Positions 37,905 to 46,806 of a stretch of DNA of 64,000 bases are shown in pieces. Positions within the stretch are counted from its first letter, which is position 1. Every line of letters starts with the position of its first letter. Location: NCBI RefSeq assembly GCF_012910715.1, contig NZ_JABBHF010000017.1, forward strand, positions 1 through 64,000. Reading direction: 5' to 3'. The translations under genes were made by a program, and so were the position numbers. The DNA comes from Flavivirga algicola (lineage in GTDB: Bacteria; Bacteroidota; Bacteroidia; Flavobacteriales; Flavobacteriaceae). Under the pieces are notes generated by a model that saw only the letters and a program-made list of their open reading frames with translations, was not told where the DNA came from and searched no databases.

Positions 37905-40145
37905 GTGATAGTGAGACAAATAGCTGTTTTTTGTGTTCTTGTAGTAAGTTTTTTTAGTTGTTCAGGAACCAGAGTGGAATATTATGTGTCGACTAAAGGA
38001 AATGACAATAACCCAGGTACAAAGGAGCAACCTGTAGCGACACTTATTGGCGCAAAAAATTTAGTTAGAGCATATAAATCAAAAAATAAAGTATCCAAAG
38101 GTGGAATCACAGTTTGGGTTTCTGGAGGAATATATCAGCAGGATGCTTCTTTTGTTCTGGATTCATTAGATTCTGGAACAGAAGATGCTTTGGTTACTTG
38201 GAGAGCAGTGAAAGAAGAAAAGGTAACTATTCTTGGTGGGGTTTCTATCGATGCAAAATTATTTTCAGAATTAAAAGACAGTATTGTTAAAAAACGATTT
38301 TCTAAGGAGGCGTCTCAAAATATACTCCAACTAGATCTAAAATCTATCGGTATTACCAATTTTGGGAAACATACACAATATGGTCATGCACTATCGGTTA
38401 CCAAAGCCCCCTTAGAACTGTTTGTTAATGGCGAACCTATGACTTTGGCACGCTATCCAAATAAGGGTTTTGTTGCTATAGGAGAAACTTTAGATAGTGG
38501 TTCTAAACCAAGAAATGGCGATTATTCAGAGCGGGGTGCTATTTTTAAATATACCGATGATAGGCATGAAAACTGGCTTCAGAACCCAGATATCTGGTTA
38601 CAGGGGACATTTTGGAATGGTTATGCAGATGATAAAATCCGTGTAGAAAAAATAGATACCATATCAAAGCAAATAAAGTTAGCCACACCACATATGTACG
38701 GTGTTAGAGGAGGGCGTGATTACAATCACTACGTAGCCTTAAATATTTTAGAGGAATTGGATATGCCAGGTGAATGGTATTTAGATAGAAAAACCGGGAT
38801 ATTGTATATGTGGCCCATGTCAAATTTTGAAGACTCCCAGATAGAGATTTCCATTTTGGAAGAACCTATTGTAAGCCTCGAAAATGCCAGCCATGTGGTG
38901 TTTAGGGATTTTATTGTTGAAGTTGGCCGAGGCATAGGAATATATTTAGAAGGCGGAACAAATAATACGATTGCGGGATGTACAGTACGCAATGTAGGTA
39001 CAAGTGGCATTTTTATGGGGCAAGGCGCTAAACAAACCTTTCCACATATTACTCACGATGACTACGAAGGCGTACCAATTTCAAGAAACATAGGGAACCT
39101 TCAGGGACATATTTATAAGTACACTACCTGGAACCGTAAAGCGGGTAAAAACCATAAAATATTAAGTTGCGATGTTTACAATACAGGAAGTGGAGGTATT
39201 TATTTAAGTGGAGGTGATAAAAAGTCATTGACCCCAGGGAACAATATCGTTGAAAATTGCAAAGTTCATGATTACAACCGTAGAAATAAGTTTTTGTGGT
39301 CAGGAATTAATATAGACGGTGTAGCAAACAAAATTAGACATTGCGAAATATATAATTCCGATTTTCAGGCAATCTACGCGCATGGAAACGAGCATGTATA
39401 TGAATATAACAATATTCACCATGTTACACAGCATTCAGATGATGTTTCAGTATGGTATTTGGGGCGTGACCCCAGTGATCGAGGAAACTTGATTCGCTAT
39501 AATTACTTTCATGATTGCGGAAACAAAAACCGTATGAATATGGGAATCTATTGTGATGATTCCACGACGGGCGTAACGGTTTTTGGGAATGTTTTTTATA
39601 ATATGCAAACAGCACACGGTGTATTATATAGTAACACAGGATGGGATTTAACCATGAAGAATAATATTATTATTAATCCGCGTTCATATACCGTAGTGTT
39701 GAGCCCACATTACTATACGTGGTATAAAGGTAAAGCACCATTGGTTTTTGGAAAAGGTAAACTTTTTGAACAACGCTTGTTTAAAGATTTAAATATATTA
39801 AAACCTCCTTATAGCGAACGCTACCCAGAACTACATAATTATATGGATGTTATAGAGGAAGGCAAAGAATGGGAGGGCATGCGTTCGCGTCGAAACATTT
39901 TATCTACAAATGTTATTATAGGAGGGAAAGAAAACCCCATACGGACTCGGGGTGGAAAATATGGTGTTTTTAAGAACGAAAACAATTTTCAAACGAACGA
40001 TGACCCAGGGTTTGTAGATTTTAAAAATAAAAACTTTACGCTTCGCCAAGATTCTGAAGTGTATAAAAAATTACCTGATTTTAAACCTATCCCGTTTAAT
40101 AAAATGGGATTGTATGTAGATGAATATAGAAAAACAATAGATTAA
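37905..40145 (+). CDS. Beta-helix lipoprotein (GH141/lyase-like), paralogue 3
   Basis: The 746-residue protein starts at GTG, with no in-frame ATG nearby. It has a lipobox (VVSFFSC), so it should be membrane-anchored. YYVSTKGNDNNPGTKEQP and ITVWVSGGIYQ mark the beta-helix family, followed by coils such as GNNIVENCKVHDYNRRNKFL and a terminal IPFNKMGLYVDEYRK. The segment HDDYEGVPISRN...HIYKYTTWNRKAGKNHKILSC-type region is an insertion not seen in the other paralogues. The gene is 9 bp upstream of the next paralogue. The precise activity is unknown; glycoside hydrolase or lyase are both possible for this fold. Confidence 0.75.
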   Translation: MIVRQIAVFCVLVVSFFSCSGTRVEYYVSTKGNDNNPGTKEQPVATLIGAKNLVRAYKSKNKVSKGGITVWVSGGIYQQDASFVLDSLDSGTEDALVTWRAVKEEKVTILGGVSIDAKLFSELKDSIVKKRFSKEASQNILQLDLKSIGITNFGKHTQYGHALSVTKAPLELFVNGEPMTLARYPNKGFVAIGETLDSGSKPRNGDYSERGAIFKYTDDRHENWLQNPDIWLQGTFWNGYADDKIRVEKIDTISKQIKLATPHMYGVRGGRDYNHYVALNILEELDMPGEWYLDRKTGILYMWPMSNFEDSQIEISILEEPIVSLENASHVVFRDFIVEVGRGIGIYLEGGTNNTIAGCTVRNVGTSGIFMGQGAKQTFPHITHDDYEGVPISRNIGNLQGHIYKYTTWNRKAGKNHKILSCDVYNTGSGGIYLSGGDKKSLTPGNNIVENCKVHDYNRRNKFLWSGINIDGVANKIRHCEIYNSDFQAIYAHGNEHVYEYNNIHHVTQHSDDVSVWYLGRDPSDRGNLIRYNYFHDCGNKNRMNMGIYCDDSTTGVTVFGNVFYNMQTAHGVLYSNTGWDLTMKNNIIINPRSYTVVLSPHYYTWYKGKAPLVFGKGKLFEQRLFKDLNILKPPYSERYPELHNYMDVIEEGKEWEGMRSRRNILSTNVIIGGKENPIRTRGGKYGVFKNENNFQTNDDPGFVDFKNKNFTLRQDSEVYKKLPDFKPIPFNKMGLYVDEYRKTID

Positions 40146-40153
40146 TTATTACC

Positions 40154-42481
40154 ATGAAAAGTATACTCGGAAAAATTTCAATTATTAGTGTGTTTCTATT
40201 GGTTTTTGCCAGCTGTACAAGCTCAAAAATCTATGTTTCCCAATCAGGTGGAGATAATAATGCAGGAACTAAATCAGATCCCTTGTCTTTTGAGGCAGCA
40301 ATAAATCGAGCATCAAAACTATTAAAAGAGAAGGGGCTCCCAGATCAGGGAATAAACATTAATTTACTAGGAGGTGTTTACCATTTTAGTAAACCTATTG
40401 TATTGGGAAGTGAGTTTAAAGGAACTGCCAAAAAACCAATTGTTATCAAAGCAGTTGAAGGCGAGGCTGTTTTATTTGATGGGAGTATATTAATAGATCC
40501 CCAAGTATTTAGTAGTGTTGAAGGCCTTGCAGAAAAAAATAGACTGGCTGCGTCTGTTGTAGATAAAATTAAAGTAACTACCATAACTGATCCACTGATG
40601 ATTGCCAGATTCAATAAAAGCCTGATGCTTAATCTAAGTTATGAAGGCAAAGAATACCTACCGTCGGTTTTTCCTAATGAAGGCTATGCTAGTTTTAAAG
40701 AAGAAACAGTAGCTCCAGAAGTTTCGCCGCCTGGAATTCCAGTAGGAAAAGAAGGGTATGGAATAAGAGCTGGACATGTACCTTTTTTAGAAGAAGGAAA
40801 GCCAAGAGCGTGGAAAGGTTCCTTACAAGAACCCAGGGGTGCCCAAGCCAATTTTTCAAATAAGAAAGACCAAATGGCAGGTACTTGGTTGCAATGGGAG
40901 AATGAAATAGCAAGAAATAATACTCGAAATCAACTTACAGGTTTTATAGAAGCTAGTTGGTTGTTAAGTTCTCAGCCAATATATGCAGCTAGCGCAAAAA
41001 CAGAGTCTGTTCACTTGAGTAGAGCATTAGGCTATGGCTGGGCTTGGAGGAAAAATGATAAACCTTTTAGGGTATTTGGTTTATTGTGCGAGTTAGATCA
41101 GCCAGGAGAATGGCATTTTGATACACTTACAAATAGATTATTTATTTATCCGCCAGAACCAATGACTGAACATACTGAAATTGGATTGGCGGTTGCCGAT
41201 GGATTCTTAAAGTTAGATGCTACTAGTTATGTTCATATTATTGGCTTATCTGTTAAAAACGTAGGTAGCGGAAGTGTTTACAAAATTGGTGGAGACCACA
41301 ATTTGGTTGCTTCTGCCAGAATAACAAATTCTACAGCTACGGGTATAGAAATAAATGGAAAAAATAACAGTGTTAAAGGATGCGATTTTGTGGATTTAGA
41401 TACCCATATAAAACTAAATGGTGGACTTAGAACACCAACTGAAATTACAGCAGGTAACAATAGCGTAGAAAATTGCCATATATATCAAAAGAATTTTGAG
41501 CATGAAAAAGTAAATATTGGTATGAATGGCGTTGGTAACATTTTTCGAAATAACTTAATACACAATTCTTTGGGTCAGGCCATGATTGTTAAAGGAAACG
41601 ATCATTTAATTGAACTTAATGAGCTTTTTAACATAGGGTATGATGAAGGAGATGGAGGTGCTATTTATTCAGGAGCCGATTTGGGTGGTTTTGGAAATAC
41701 ATACCGACATAACTTTTTTCATCATTTAATGCATGTTCCAAAAAAAGTAGAGCGTGCTGGTTTGCATTTGGACGATGGGCAATCGGGAGCTACCTGTATT
41801 GGGAATGTATTTTATAAATCTGCATCCAAAGGCATTTTTATGTTTGGAGGAGCTGGGCATACTTTAAAAGATAATGTGTTTTTAGAAGGCGATAGAGGAG
41901 CCTATTATGTTGTAAGCTTAGGGCATAAGATGTTTGGAATTCAAAAAGAAATAAAAGCAGATCCAAACCATCACCGACGCGGAACAAAAGAAGATTATAT
42001 TGGAAGAGTAGAAGATTATACAGGTGTTGATGGCTGGGGCAAATCACCGTGGAAAGATAAATACCCACTTATGAATACCATATTGAGCGATACACTGGAG
42101 TATGGTCGTCTGTGGCCTATACATCACACTATTGAAAACAATTTTTATTATAAAAACAAGAGGTCCATTGATAAGATTATTGATTACCGTGTACCGTCTG
42201 AGGTTATTGCAAAATCTAGCGTGAAAAACAATAAGCATGTGTCACCGGACGATTTTAAAGATTATAAAAACATGAATTTTAAGTTTAAGAATGAAACTGA
42301 GCATCCAAAAATCCCATTTGATAAAATAGGTTTGTATATTGATGCGTATAGAAGTCAAGTACCAGATAAAGAAAAATATCGCAAGGAGGTAAAGGCTTTT
42401 TTCAAAGGTATACCGAGTGGTCGCCCAGGGACAAAAAAACGTTTTAATTCAGCAAAATTAGTTGAAGAAGAACCAAAATAA
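40154..42481 (+). CDS. Beta-helix lipoprotein (GH141/lyase-like), paralogue 4
   Basis: The 775-residue protein has a lipobox (LLVFASC). It shares IYVSQSGGDNNAGTKSDP, NIFRNNLIHNSLGQ, the acidic YDEGDGGAIYSG motif and the terminal IPFDKIGLYIDAYRSQVPDK with the T9SS protein at 1408-4401, making these two the closest pair of the four beta-helix proteins. One is secreted by T9SS and the other is lipid-anchored, so they may act on large and small forms of the same glycan; that is inference. A cluster of basic residues ends the chain (GRPGTKKRF). Confidence 0.75.
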   Translation: MKSILGKISIISVFLLVFASCTSSKIYVSQSGGDNNAGTKSDPLSFEAAINRASKLLKEKGLPDQGININLLGGVYHFSKPIVLGSEFKGTAKKPIVIKAVEGEAVLFDGSILIDPQVFSSVEGLAEKNRLAASVVDKIKVTTITDPLMIARFNKSLMLNLSYEGKEYLPSVFPNEGYASFKEETVAPEVSPPGIPVGKEGYGIRAGHVPFLEEGKPRAWKGSLQEPRGAQANFSNKKDQMAGTWLQWENEIARNNTRNQLTGFIEASWLLSSQPIYAASAKTESVHLSRALGYGWAWRKNDKPFRVFGLLCELDQPGEWHFDTLTNRLFIYPPEPMTEHTEIGLAVADGFLKLDATSYVHIIGLSVKNVGSGSVYKIGGDHNLVASARITNSTATGIEINGKNNSVKGCDFVDLDTHIKLNGGLRTPTEITAGNNSVENCHIYQKNFEHEKVNIGMNGVGNIFRNNLIHNSLGQAMIVKGNDHLIELNELFNIGYDEGDGGAIYSGADLGGFGNTYRHNFFHHLMHVPKKVERAGLHLDDGQSGATCIGNVFYKSASKGIFMFGGAGHTLKDNVFLEGDRGAYYVVSLGHKMFGIQKEIKADPNHHRRGTKEDYIGRVEDYTGVDGWGKSPWKDKYPLMNTILSDTLEYGRLWPIHHTIENNFYYKNKRSIDKIIDYRVPSEVIAKSSVKNNKHVSPDDFKDYKNMNFKFKNETEHPKIPFDKIGLYIDAYRSQVPDKEKYRKEVKAFFKGIPSGRPGTKKRFNSAKLVEEEPK

Positions 42482-42531
42482 TAGAAGGTTAAGTACTATA
42501 AATTCAACCAAAGAAAATAAAATAATAAAAT

Positions 42532-43746
42532 ATGATTACGTATAACAAATTAATTAAGAGCTTCATATTAATGATTTTACTTGTATTAACAACCAATAGT
42601 TGCAAAAAACAAGTTTCGAATCAGTATGATATTGATGCCGTTATTTCTAAGACCGAATCACAATTAGAACATGCATGTAAAGTTGTTGAAGCCAATACCA
42701 AAGGGAAAAAAATACTTCCAAGGTCAATAAAAGGAGACAATGTTATAATGGTATCTTCGAGTGATTGGACAAGTGGTTTTTTTCCTGGAGAGTTGTGGAT
42801 GATGTACGATTTAACAGGACATGAAAAATGGAAAAATAAAGCGATTCAATACACTAAATTGCTTGAAAAAGAGCAGTATAATACAGGCACCCATGACGTT
42901 GGTTTTATGATGTATTGTAGTTATGGACATGGCTATCGTACGACTGGAAATCCTGAGTACAAAAAAATACTTATTCAAACAGCTAAATCCTTGGCAAGTA
43001 GATACAATGATACTATTAAATGTATTAGATCATGGGACCATACAACAAACCTATACACATACCCAGTCATTATAGACAATATGATGAACATGGAATTGTT
43101 GCTTTGGGCAAGTAAAGAAACAGGAGATAATACCTTTAAAGAGATAGCTCTTAACCATGCCAATACCACTATTACAAACCATTTTAGAAAAGACAATAGT
43201 TCATATCATGTGGTAGATTATTCACCTGAAACTGGAGAGGTAATTAAAAAAGTAACAAACCAAGGTTATGCCGATGAATCGATCTGGGCAAGAGGTCAGG
43301 CCTGGGGTTTATATGGATTTACAGTTATGTATCGAGAGACACGTGATCAAAAATATTTAGATCAAGCTAATAAAATAGCACATGTTGTTCTATCTTATGA
43401 TAAGATGCCAGAAGATCATATTCCATATTGGGATATGCATGCGCCAAATATTCCAGATGAACCTAGAGATGCTTCCGCTGCAGCTATAACAGCTTCTGCA
43501 TTGTATGAACTCTCAACACACTCTAAAGCAAATAAAGAAGTGTATAAAGAAGCTGCCGATAAGATTATAGAAACACTTTCTACGGAAAACTATCTCATTA
43601 AAGTAGGAGATAAGCAAGGTTTCCTATTAGATCATTCTACAGGAAACTGGCCAAGAAATTCAGAATTGGATGTGCCAATTGTTTATGCCGATTACTACTT
43701 TTTAGAAGCATTAAAACGTAAAAAGGAATTAGATAAACTTAAATAA
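42532..43746 (+). CDS. Glycoside hydrolase family 88 unsaturated uronyl hydrolase
   Basis: The 404-residue lipoprotein (lipobox LTTNSC) has the (alpha/alpha)6 GH88 signatures: SSSDWTSGFFPGELW, GTHDVGFMMYCSYG with Asp 122, VIIDNMMNMELLLWAS with Asp 182, and GYADESIWARGQAWGLYG. The Asp pair ~60 residues apart matches the catalytic Asp pair of characterised unsaturated glucuronyl hydrolases. These enzymes hydrate the 4,5-unsaturated uronic acid left at the non-reducing end by a polysaccharide lyase. Its presence therefore implies a lyase in the pathway, and the only candidates in the window are the beta-helix proteins. It is the last PUL gene. Confidence 0.9.
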   Translation: MITYNKLIKSFILMILLVLTTNSCKKQVSNQYDIDAVISKTESQLEHACKVVEANTKGKKILPRSIKGDNVIMVSSSDWTSGFFPGELWMMYDLTGHEKWKNKAIQYTKLLEKEQYNTGTHDVGFMMYCSYGHGYRTTGNPEYKKILIQTAKSLASRYNDTIKCIRSWDHTTNLYTYPVIIDNMMNMELLLWASKETGDNTFKEIALNHANTTITNHFRKDNSSYHVVDYSPETGEVIKKVTNQGYADESIWARGQAWGLYGFTVMYRETRDQKYLDQANKIAHVVLSYDKMPEDHIPYWDMHAPNIPDEPRDASAAAITASALYELSTHSKANKEVYKEAADKIIETLSTENYLIKVGDKQGFLLDHSTGNWPRNSELDVPIVYADYYFLEALKRKKELDKLK

Positions 43747-43916
43747 TCTATTAATGGTAGTTTAAATGTTTTATAAAATCTCATTAATTAAAAAGAATAT
43801 TATTCATTTCAGGTAAGCATATTGCTCATTATAAAAGAATTGAAGTATTATAGATTTTAGATATAGAACCATAATAACTGTTAATAACTTCTATGTAAGT
43901 TTTGCGTCAAAAATTC

Positions 43917-43924
43917 TACTTTTG
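43917..43924 (+). promoter_or_regulatory. Candidate -7 box of the trxB promoter
   Basis: TACTTTTG matches the Bacteroidetes -7 consensus TAnnTTTG and lies 22 bp before the trxB ATG. A clean -33 TTTG at the usual distance is not visible. Confidence 0.45.
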
Positions 43925-43945
43925 TCTTACTAAACAATTAAGGTT

Positions 43946-44926
43946 ATGTCAGAAGAGATAGAAAGAATAAAGTGTTTAATTATAGGTTCTGGACCAGCAG
44001 GCTATACAGCCGCTATTTATGCTGCAAGAGCCAATATGTCACCTGTACTCTATCAGGGTACGCAACCAGGAGGACAGTTAACAACAACAAACGAGGTTGA
44101 AAATTTCCCTGGATATCCAGAAGGGGTGACTGGACCAGAAATGATGATGGAATTACAAAAACAAGCGGAACGTTTTGAAACAGATGTGCGCAATGGTTGG
44201 GTAACTAAAGTCGATTTTTCAGGCGATACCCATAAAGTATGGGTTAACGAAACCAAAGAAATTCATTGCGATACTGTAATAATTTCTACAGGAGCATCCG
44301 CTAAATATTTAGGGTTGGATTCTGAACAAAAATATTTAAAATTAGGAGGAGGTGTCTCGGCGTGTGCAGTGTGTGACGGGTTCTTTTATAAAAACCAAGA
44401 AGTTGTTATAGTTGGTGCTGGAGATTCTGCTTGTGAAGAAGCTCATTACTTGTCCAAGCTTTGTACAAAAGTGACGATGCTAGTTCGTAGGGATGAATTT
44501 AGAGCGTCTAAAATTATGGCCGCTAGGGTTAAGAATACCGAAAATATAGAAATACTCTATAATACAGAAACAGATGAAGTTCTAGGAGATGGCCAGGTAG
44601 TTACTGGTGTTCGGGTTTTCAATAATAAAACAAATGAAAGACATGAGATTCCAGCCACTGGCTTTTTTGTGGCTATAGGACATAAGCCAAATACGGACAT
44701 CTTTAAAGGGTTCTTAGATTTAGACGAAACAGGATATATAATTAATGTACCTGGAACCTCTAAAACGAATATAGAAGGGGTTTTTGTTTCTGGTGATGCC
44801 GCAGATCATGTATACCGACAAGCTGTTACTGCAGCAGGAACTGGTTGTATGGCTGCTTTGGATGCAGAACGCTATTTAGCTGCTAAAGATGCTACTTTCG
44901 ATGTATCTACATCAACATATAACTAA
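43946..44926 (+). CDS. trxB: Thioredoxin-disulfide reductase
   Basis: The 326-residue flavoenzyme uses NADPH and FAD to reduce thioredoxin in the cytoplasm. Visible are the FAD-binding GSGPAGYTAAIYAARA, the redox-active Cys 140-Ala-Val-Cys 143 followed by DGFFY, the NADPH-binding VGAGDSACEEA and the C-terminal FVSGDAADHVYRQAVTAAGTGC. Length and motif spacing are normal for bacterial TrxB. It is monocistronic, with a promoter box before it and a strong terminator after it, and marks the return to the core chromosome next to the tRNA. Confidence 0.97.
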   Translation: MSEEIERIKCLIIGSGPAGYTAAIYAARANMSPVLYQGTQPGGQLTTTNEVENFPGYPEGVTGPEMMMELQKQAERFETDVRNGWVTKVDFSGDTHKVWVNETKEIHCDTVIISTGASAKYLGLDSEQKYLKLGGGVSACAVCDGFFYKNQEVVIVGAGDSACEEAHYLSKLCTKVTMLVRRDEFRASKIMAARVKNTENIEILYNTETDEVLGDGQVVTGVRVFNNKTNERHEIPATGFFVAIGHKPNTDIFKGFLDLDETGYIINVPGTSKTNIEGVFVSGDAADHVYRQAVTAAGTGCMAALDAERYLAAKDATFDVSTSTYN

Positions 44927-44948
44927 TATCTGAGTTATTAATAAAAAA

Positions 44949-44981
44949 AGAAAAACCAAAGTATAAAGCTTTGGTTTTTCT
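44949..44981 (+). terminator. trxB terminator
   Basis: A 13-bp perfect stem (AGAAAAACCAAAG / CTTTGGTTTTTCT, 7-nt loop) ends in a T run, 23 bp after the trxB stop. Confidence 0.92.
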
Positions 44982-45029
44982 TTTTGCAGTTATATAAAAA
45001 AGTGTTTTCTTTGAAAACCAAAATTTCAA

Positions 45030-45104
45030 CGGGATGTGGCGCAGTCCGGTTAGCGTACACGGCTGGGGGCCGTGTGGTCGCAGGTTCAAATCCTGTCATC
45101 CCGA
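45030..45104 (+). tRNA. tRNA-Pro (anticodon GGG)
   Basis: The 75-nt cloverleaf is complete: acceptor CGGGATG pairs with CATCCCG, D stem GCGC/GCGT, anticodon stem CACGG/CCGTG with loop CTGGGGG, and T stem GCAGG/CCTGT with loop TTCAAAT. The discriminator base is A and CCA is not encoded. The anticodon GGG reads proline codons CCC/CCU. The 3' end is the integration site of the island that follows. Confidence 0.95.
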
Positions 45105-45105
45105 C
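45089..45105 (+). repeat. attL: 17-bp direct repeat in the tRNA-Pro 3' end
   Basis: AATCCTGTCATCCCGAC covers the end of the T arm, the 3' acceptor strand and one base beyond. It is identical to 61357-61373. Confidence 0.92.
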
Positions 45106-45126
45106 GAACCTAGTTTAGGTAAAAAC

Positions 45127-45160
45127 AAAACACTGTTAATTGTATGATTTTCAGTGTTTT
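45127..45160 (+). terminator. Hairpin after tRNA-Pro
   Basis: AAAACACTG (45127-45135) pairs with CAGTGTTTT (45152-45160), followed by AATTTTTTA. It is element-borne and replaces the terminator that follows attR. Confidence 0.7.
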
Positions 45161-45205
45161 AATTTTTTATGATATCAATTGAAATCATATGAAATCAACT
45201 AAAAG

Positions 45206-45224
45206 GTGTACTATTCGGTGAGTC
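45206..45224 (+). repeat. Candidate integrase arm-type site, left end
   Basis: GTGTACTATTCGGTGAGTC matches GTGTACAGTTCGGTGAATC at 61282-61300 in 16 of 19 positions, in the same orientation. One copy sits near each end of the island, as arm-type integrase sites do. The assignment is inference. Confidence 0.4.
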
Positions 45225-45318
45225 ATTTCTTTATAGAATTGTCGTAAATTTAAAGAGCTTTTAAGAACAATTTGACTTTTGTTTTACAAATCAATTTGTT
45301 TAACTTAAAACTCGTGAA

Positions 45319-46590
45319 ATGAAGACAAACAGTACATTTACAATCATTTTCTTCACAAGAAAATCATCAAGCAAGGCAGATAAATTATCAATCTATGCTC
45401 GAATTACAGTCGATGGACAACGCTCTGAAATTAGTTTAAAAAGAAGCGTTCTGGTGAACGATTGGGACAATAACAGGGCTAGATGTAGGGGAAATACAAC
45501 AAAAGTAAGGTTTTTAAATGCTTACTTAGATGAAGTCTATAATCAAATACTCGATTGCCATAAGCAATTATTTCAGGAAGGTAAAATGATTTCGGCCAGC
45601 GCAATAAAAGGGAGGTTTCTCGGTGAAGATGATGACAGGAAAACATTAAGAGAGATTATTACCTATCATAATACCAATATGATTAATGTATTGAAGTTTG
45701 GTACTATGAAGAATTATTACACTACGGAGAAATATTTATATAAATTTTTAAGTGAAATATTAGAAGCAGATGATATCTATTTGAAAGAATTAAATTATCG
45801 ATTCATTTGTGATTTTGAACAGTATTTGAGGAATTATAAGAATTCAAAAAATGAAAATGTTTTAACCAATAATGGTGTTATGAAACATTTAGAAAGATTT
45901 AAGAAAATGATAAATCTTGCGTGTAAACTAGAATGGTTAATTAAAAATCCATTTCAACAGTTTCAATTAAAGTTTAATAAATATGACAGGCAGTATCTTA
46001 CTGAAAGAGAGTTACGGTTAATAGAGGACACGTCGTTTAGTCAACAACGTTTAGAGCGGGTCAAGGACTGTTTTTTATTTTCATGTTATACAGGGCTCTC
46101 CTATATTGATTTAAAGGAGCTAACACCAAATCAAATAGTCAGGGGGATTGATAATAATTATTGGATATTTACCAAACGAGAAAAAACGAGTGAAGCGGTC
46201 AAAATTCCAATTTTACCAAGAGCACAACAAATCATTGATAAGTATAAGAATGGTTTTGAATCGATAAGGTCAAAAAAAATATTACCTCTTTATTCAAATC
46301 AAAAAATAAATAGTTATTTAAAGGAAATAATTGAATCTTGTGGAATACATAAACATATAACATTTCATGTGGCTAGACATACTTTTGCAACGACCGTAAT
46401 GTTATCTAATGGTGTACCTATAGAAACCGTTTCAAAACTATTAGGGCATACTAAATTGTCAACAACCCAAATTTATGCTAGAGTCGTAGAAACTAAAATC
46501 AGCGAGGATTTCCAAAACTTGCTTAAACGATTTGAGGCTAAAAAGAAACAATCTCAAGTAGAGAATAAAAAACAAATTTTTAAGGTCTAA
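45319..46590 (+). CDS. Tyrosine recombinase/integrase, IntDOT-like group
   Basis: The 423-residue site-specific recombinase has an N-terminal arm-binding domain (FFTRKSSSKADKLSIYARIT), a SAM-like core-binding domain (~residues 110-215) and a catalytic domain. Catalytic residues visible are His 350 and Arg 353 in HVARHTFAT, His 377 in LLGHTKLS and the nucleophile Tyr 386 in TQIYARV. At the first catalytic Arg position the motif reads CYTGLSYIDL, with Ser in place of Arg, as is known for IntDOT of the Bacteroides element CTnDOT. It lies 214 bp inside attL, which identifies it as the enzyme that inserted this island. Confidence 0.93.
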   Translation: MKTNSTFTIIFFTRKSSSKADKLSIYARITVDGQRSEISLKRSVLVNDWDNNRARCRGNTTKVRFLNAYLDEVYNQILDCHKQLFQEGKMISASAIKGRFLGEDDDRKTLREIITYHNTNMINVLKFGTMKNYYTTEKYLYKFLSEILEADDIYLKELNYRFICDFEQYLRNYKNSKNENVLTNNGVMKHLERFKKMINLACKLEWLIKNPFQQFQLKFNKYDRQYLTERELRLIEDTSFSQQRLERVKDCFLFSCYTGLSYIDLKELTPNQIVRGIDNNYWIFTKREKTSEAVKIPILPRAQQIIDKYKNGFESIRSKKILPLYSNQKINSYLKEIIESCGIHKHITFHVARHTFATTVMLSNGVPIETVSKLLGHTKLSTTQIYARVVETKISEDFQNLLKRFEAKKKQSQVENKKQIFKV

Positions 46591-46595
46591 AAAAG

Positions 46596-46648
46596 ATTTC
46601 CTTTCCATACGCTTCTCAAAAAATTACGGAAGTGTATGGAAAGGAAAT
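46596..46648. terminator. Strong hairpin after the integrase
   Basis: A 20-bp stem with a single G-T wobble (46596-46615 with 46629-46648; ATTTCCTTTCCATAC and its complement) has A- and T-rich flanks on both sides. It can stop transcription from the integrase and also from the opposing minus-strand operon. Confidence 0.8.
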
Positions 46649-46704
46649 TTTAAATTTTAAAAATCAGGAATACTAATTTTATAAGACTAATTAAGAGAGA
46701 TTAA

Positions 46705-46721
46705 AATAAGAGAGCCCACGC
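46705..46721 (+). repeat. Direct repeat flanking the sigma/Cas12f-like operon, distal copy
   Basis: AATAAGAGAGCCCACGC differs in one base from AATAAGTGAGCCCACGC at 48869-48885, inside the candidate guide RNA. The two copies bracket the operon at 46804-48673. Confidence 0.6.
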
Positions 46722-46772
46722 GTTGTATATGCTGTTCACATTTAGTGAGTGTCATTTTCAACCTCACCTTAC

Positions 46773-46806
46773 GGGTGTACAAGCACCCTCGTAACCAAAT
46801 TGGTTA
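46773..46806 (-). other. Small hairpins at the 3' end of the Cas12f-like gene
   Basis: TAACCAA/TTGGTTA (46792-46806) overlaps the stop codon, and GGGTG/CACCC (46773-46788) follows it on the minus strand. There is no T tract, so they are not plain terminators. In TnpB-type systems the guide RNA can overlap the 3' end of the protein gene, so this stretch is the second-best place to look for guide RNA. Confidence 0.35.
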
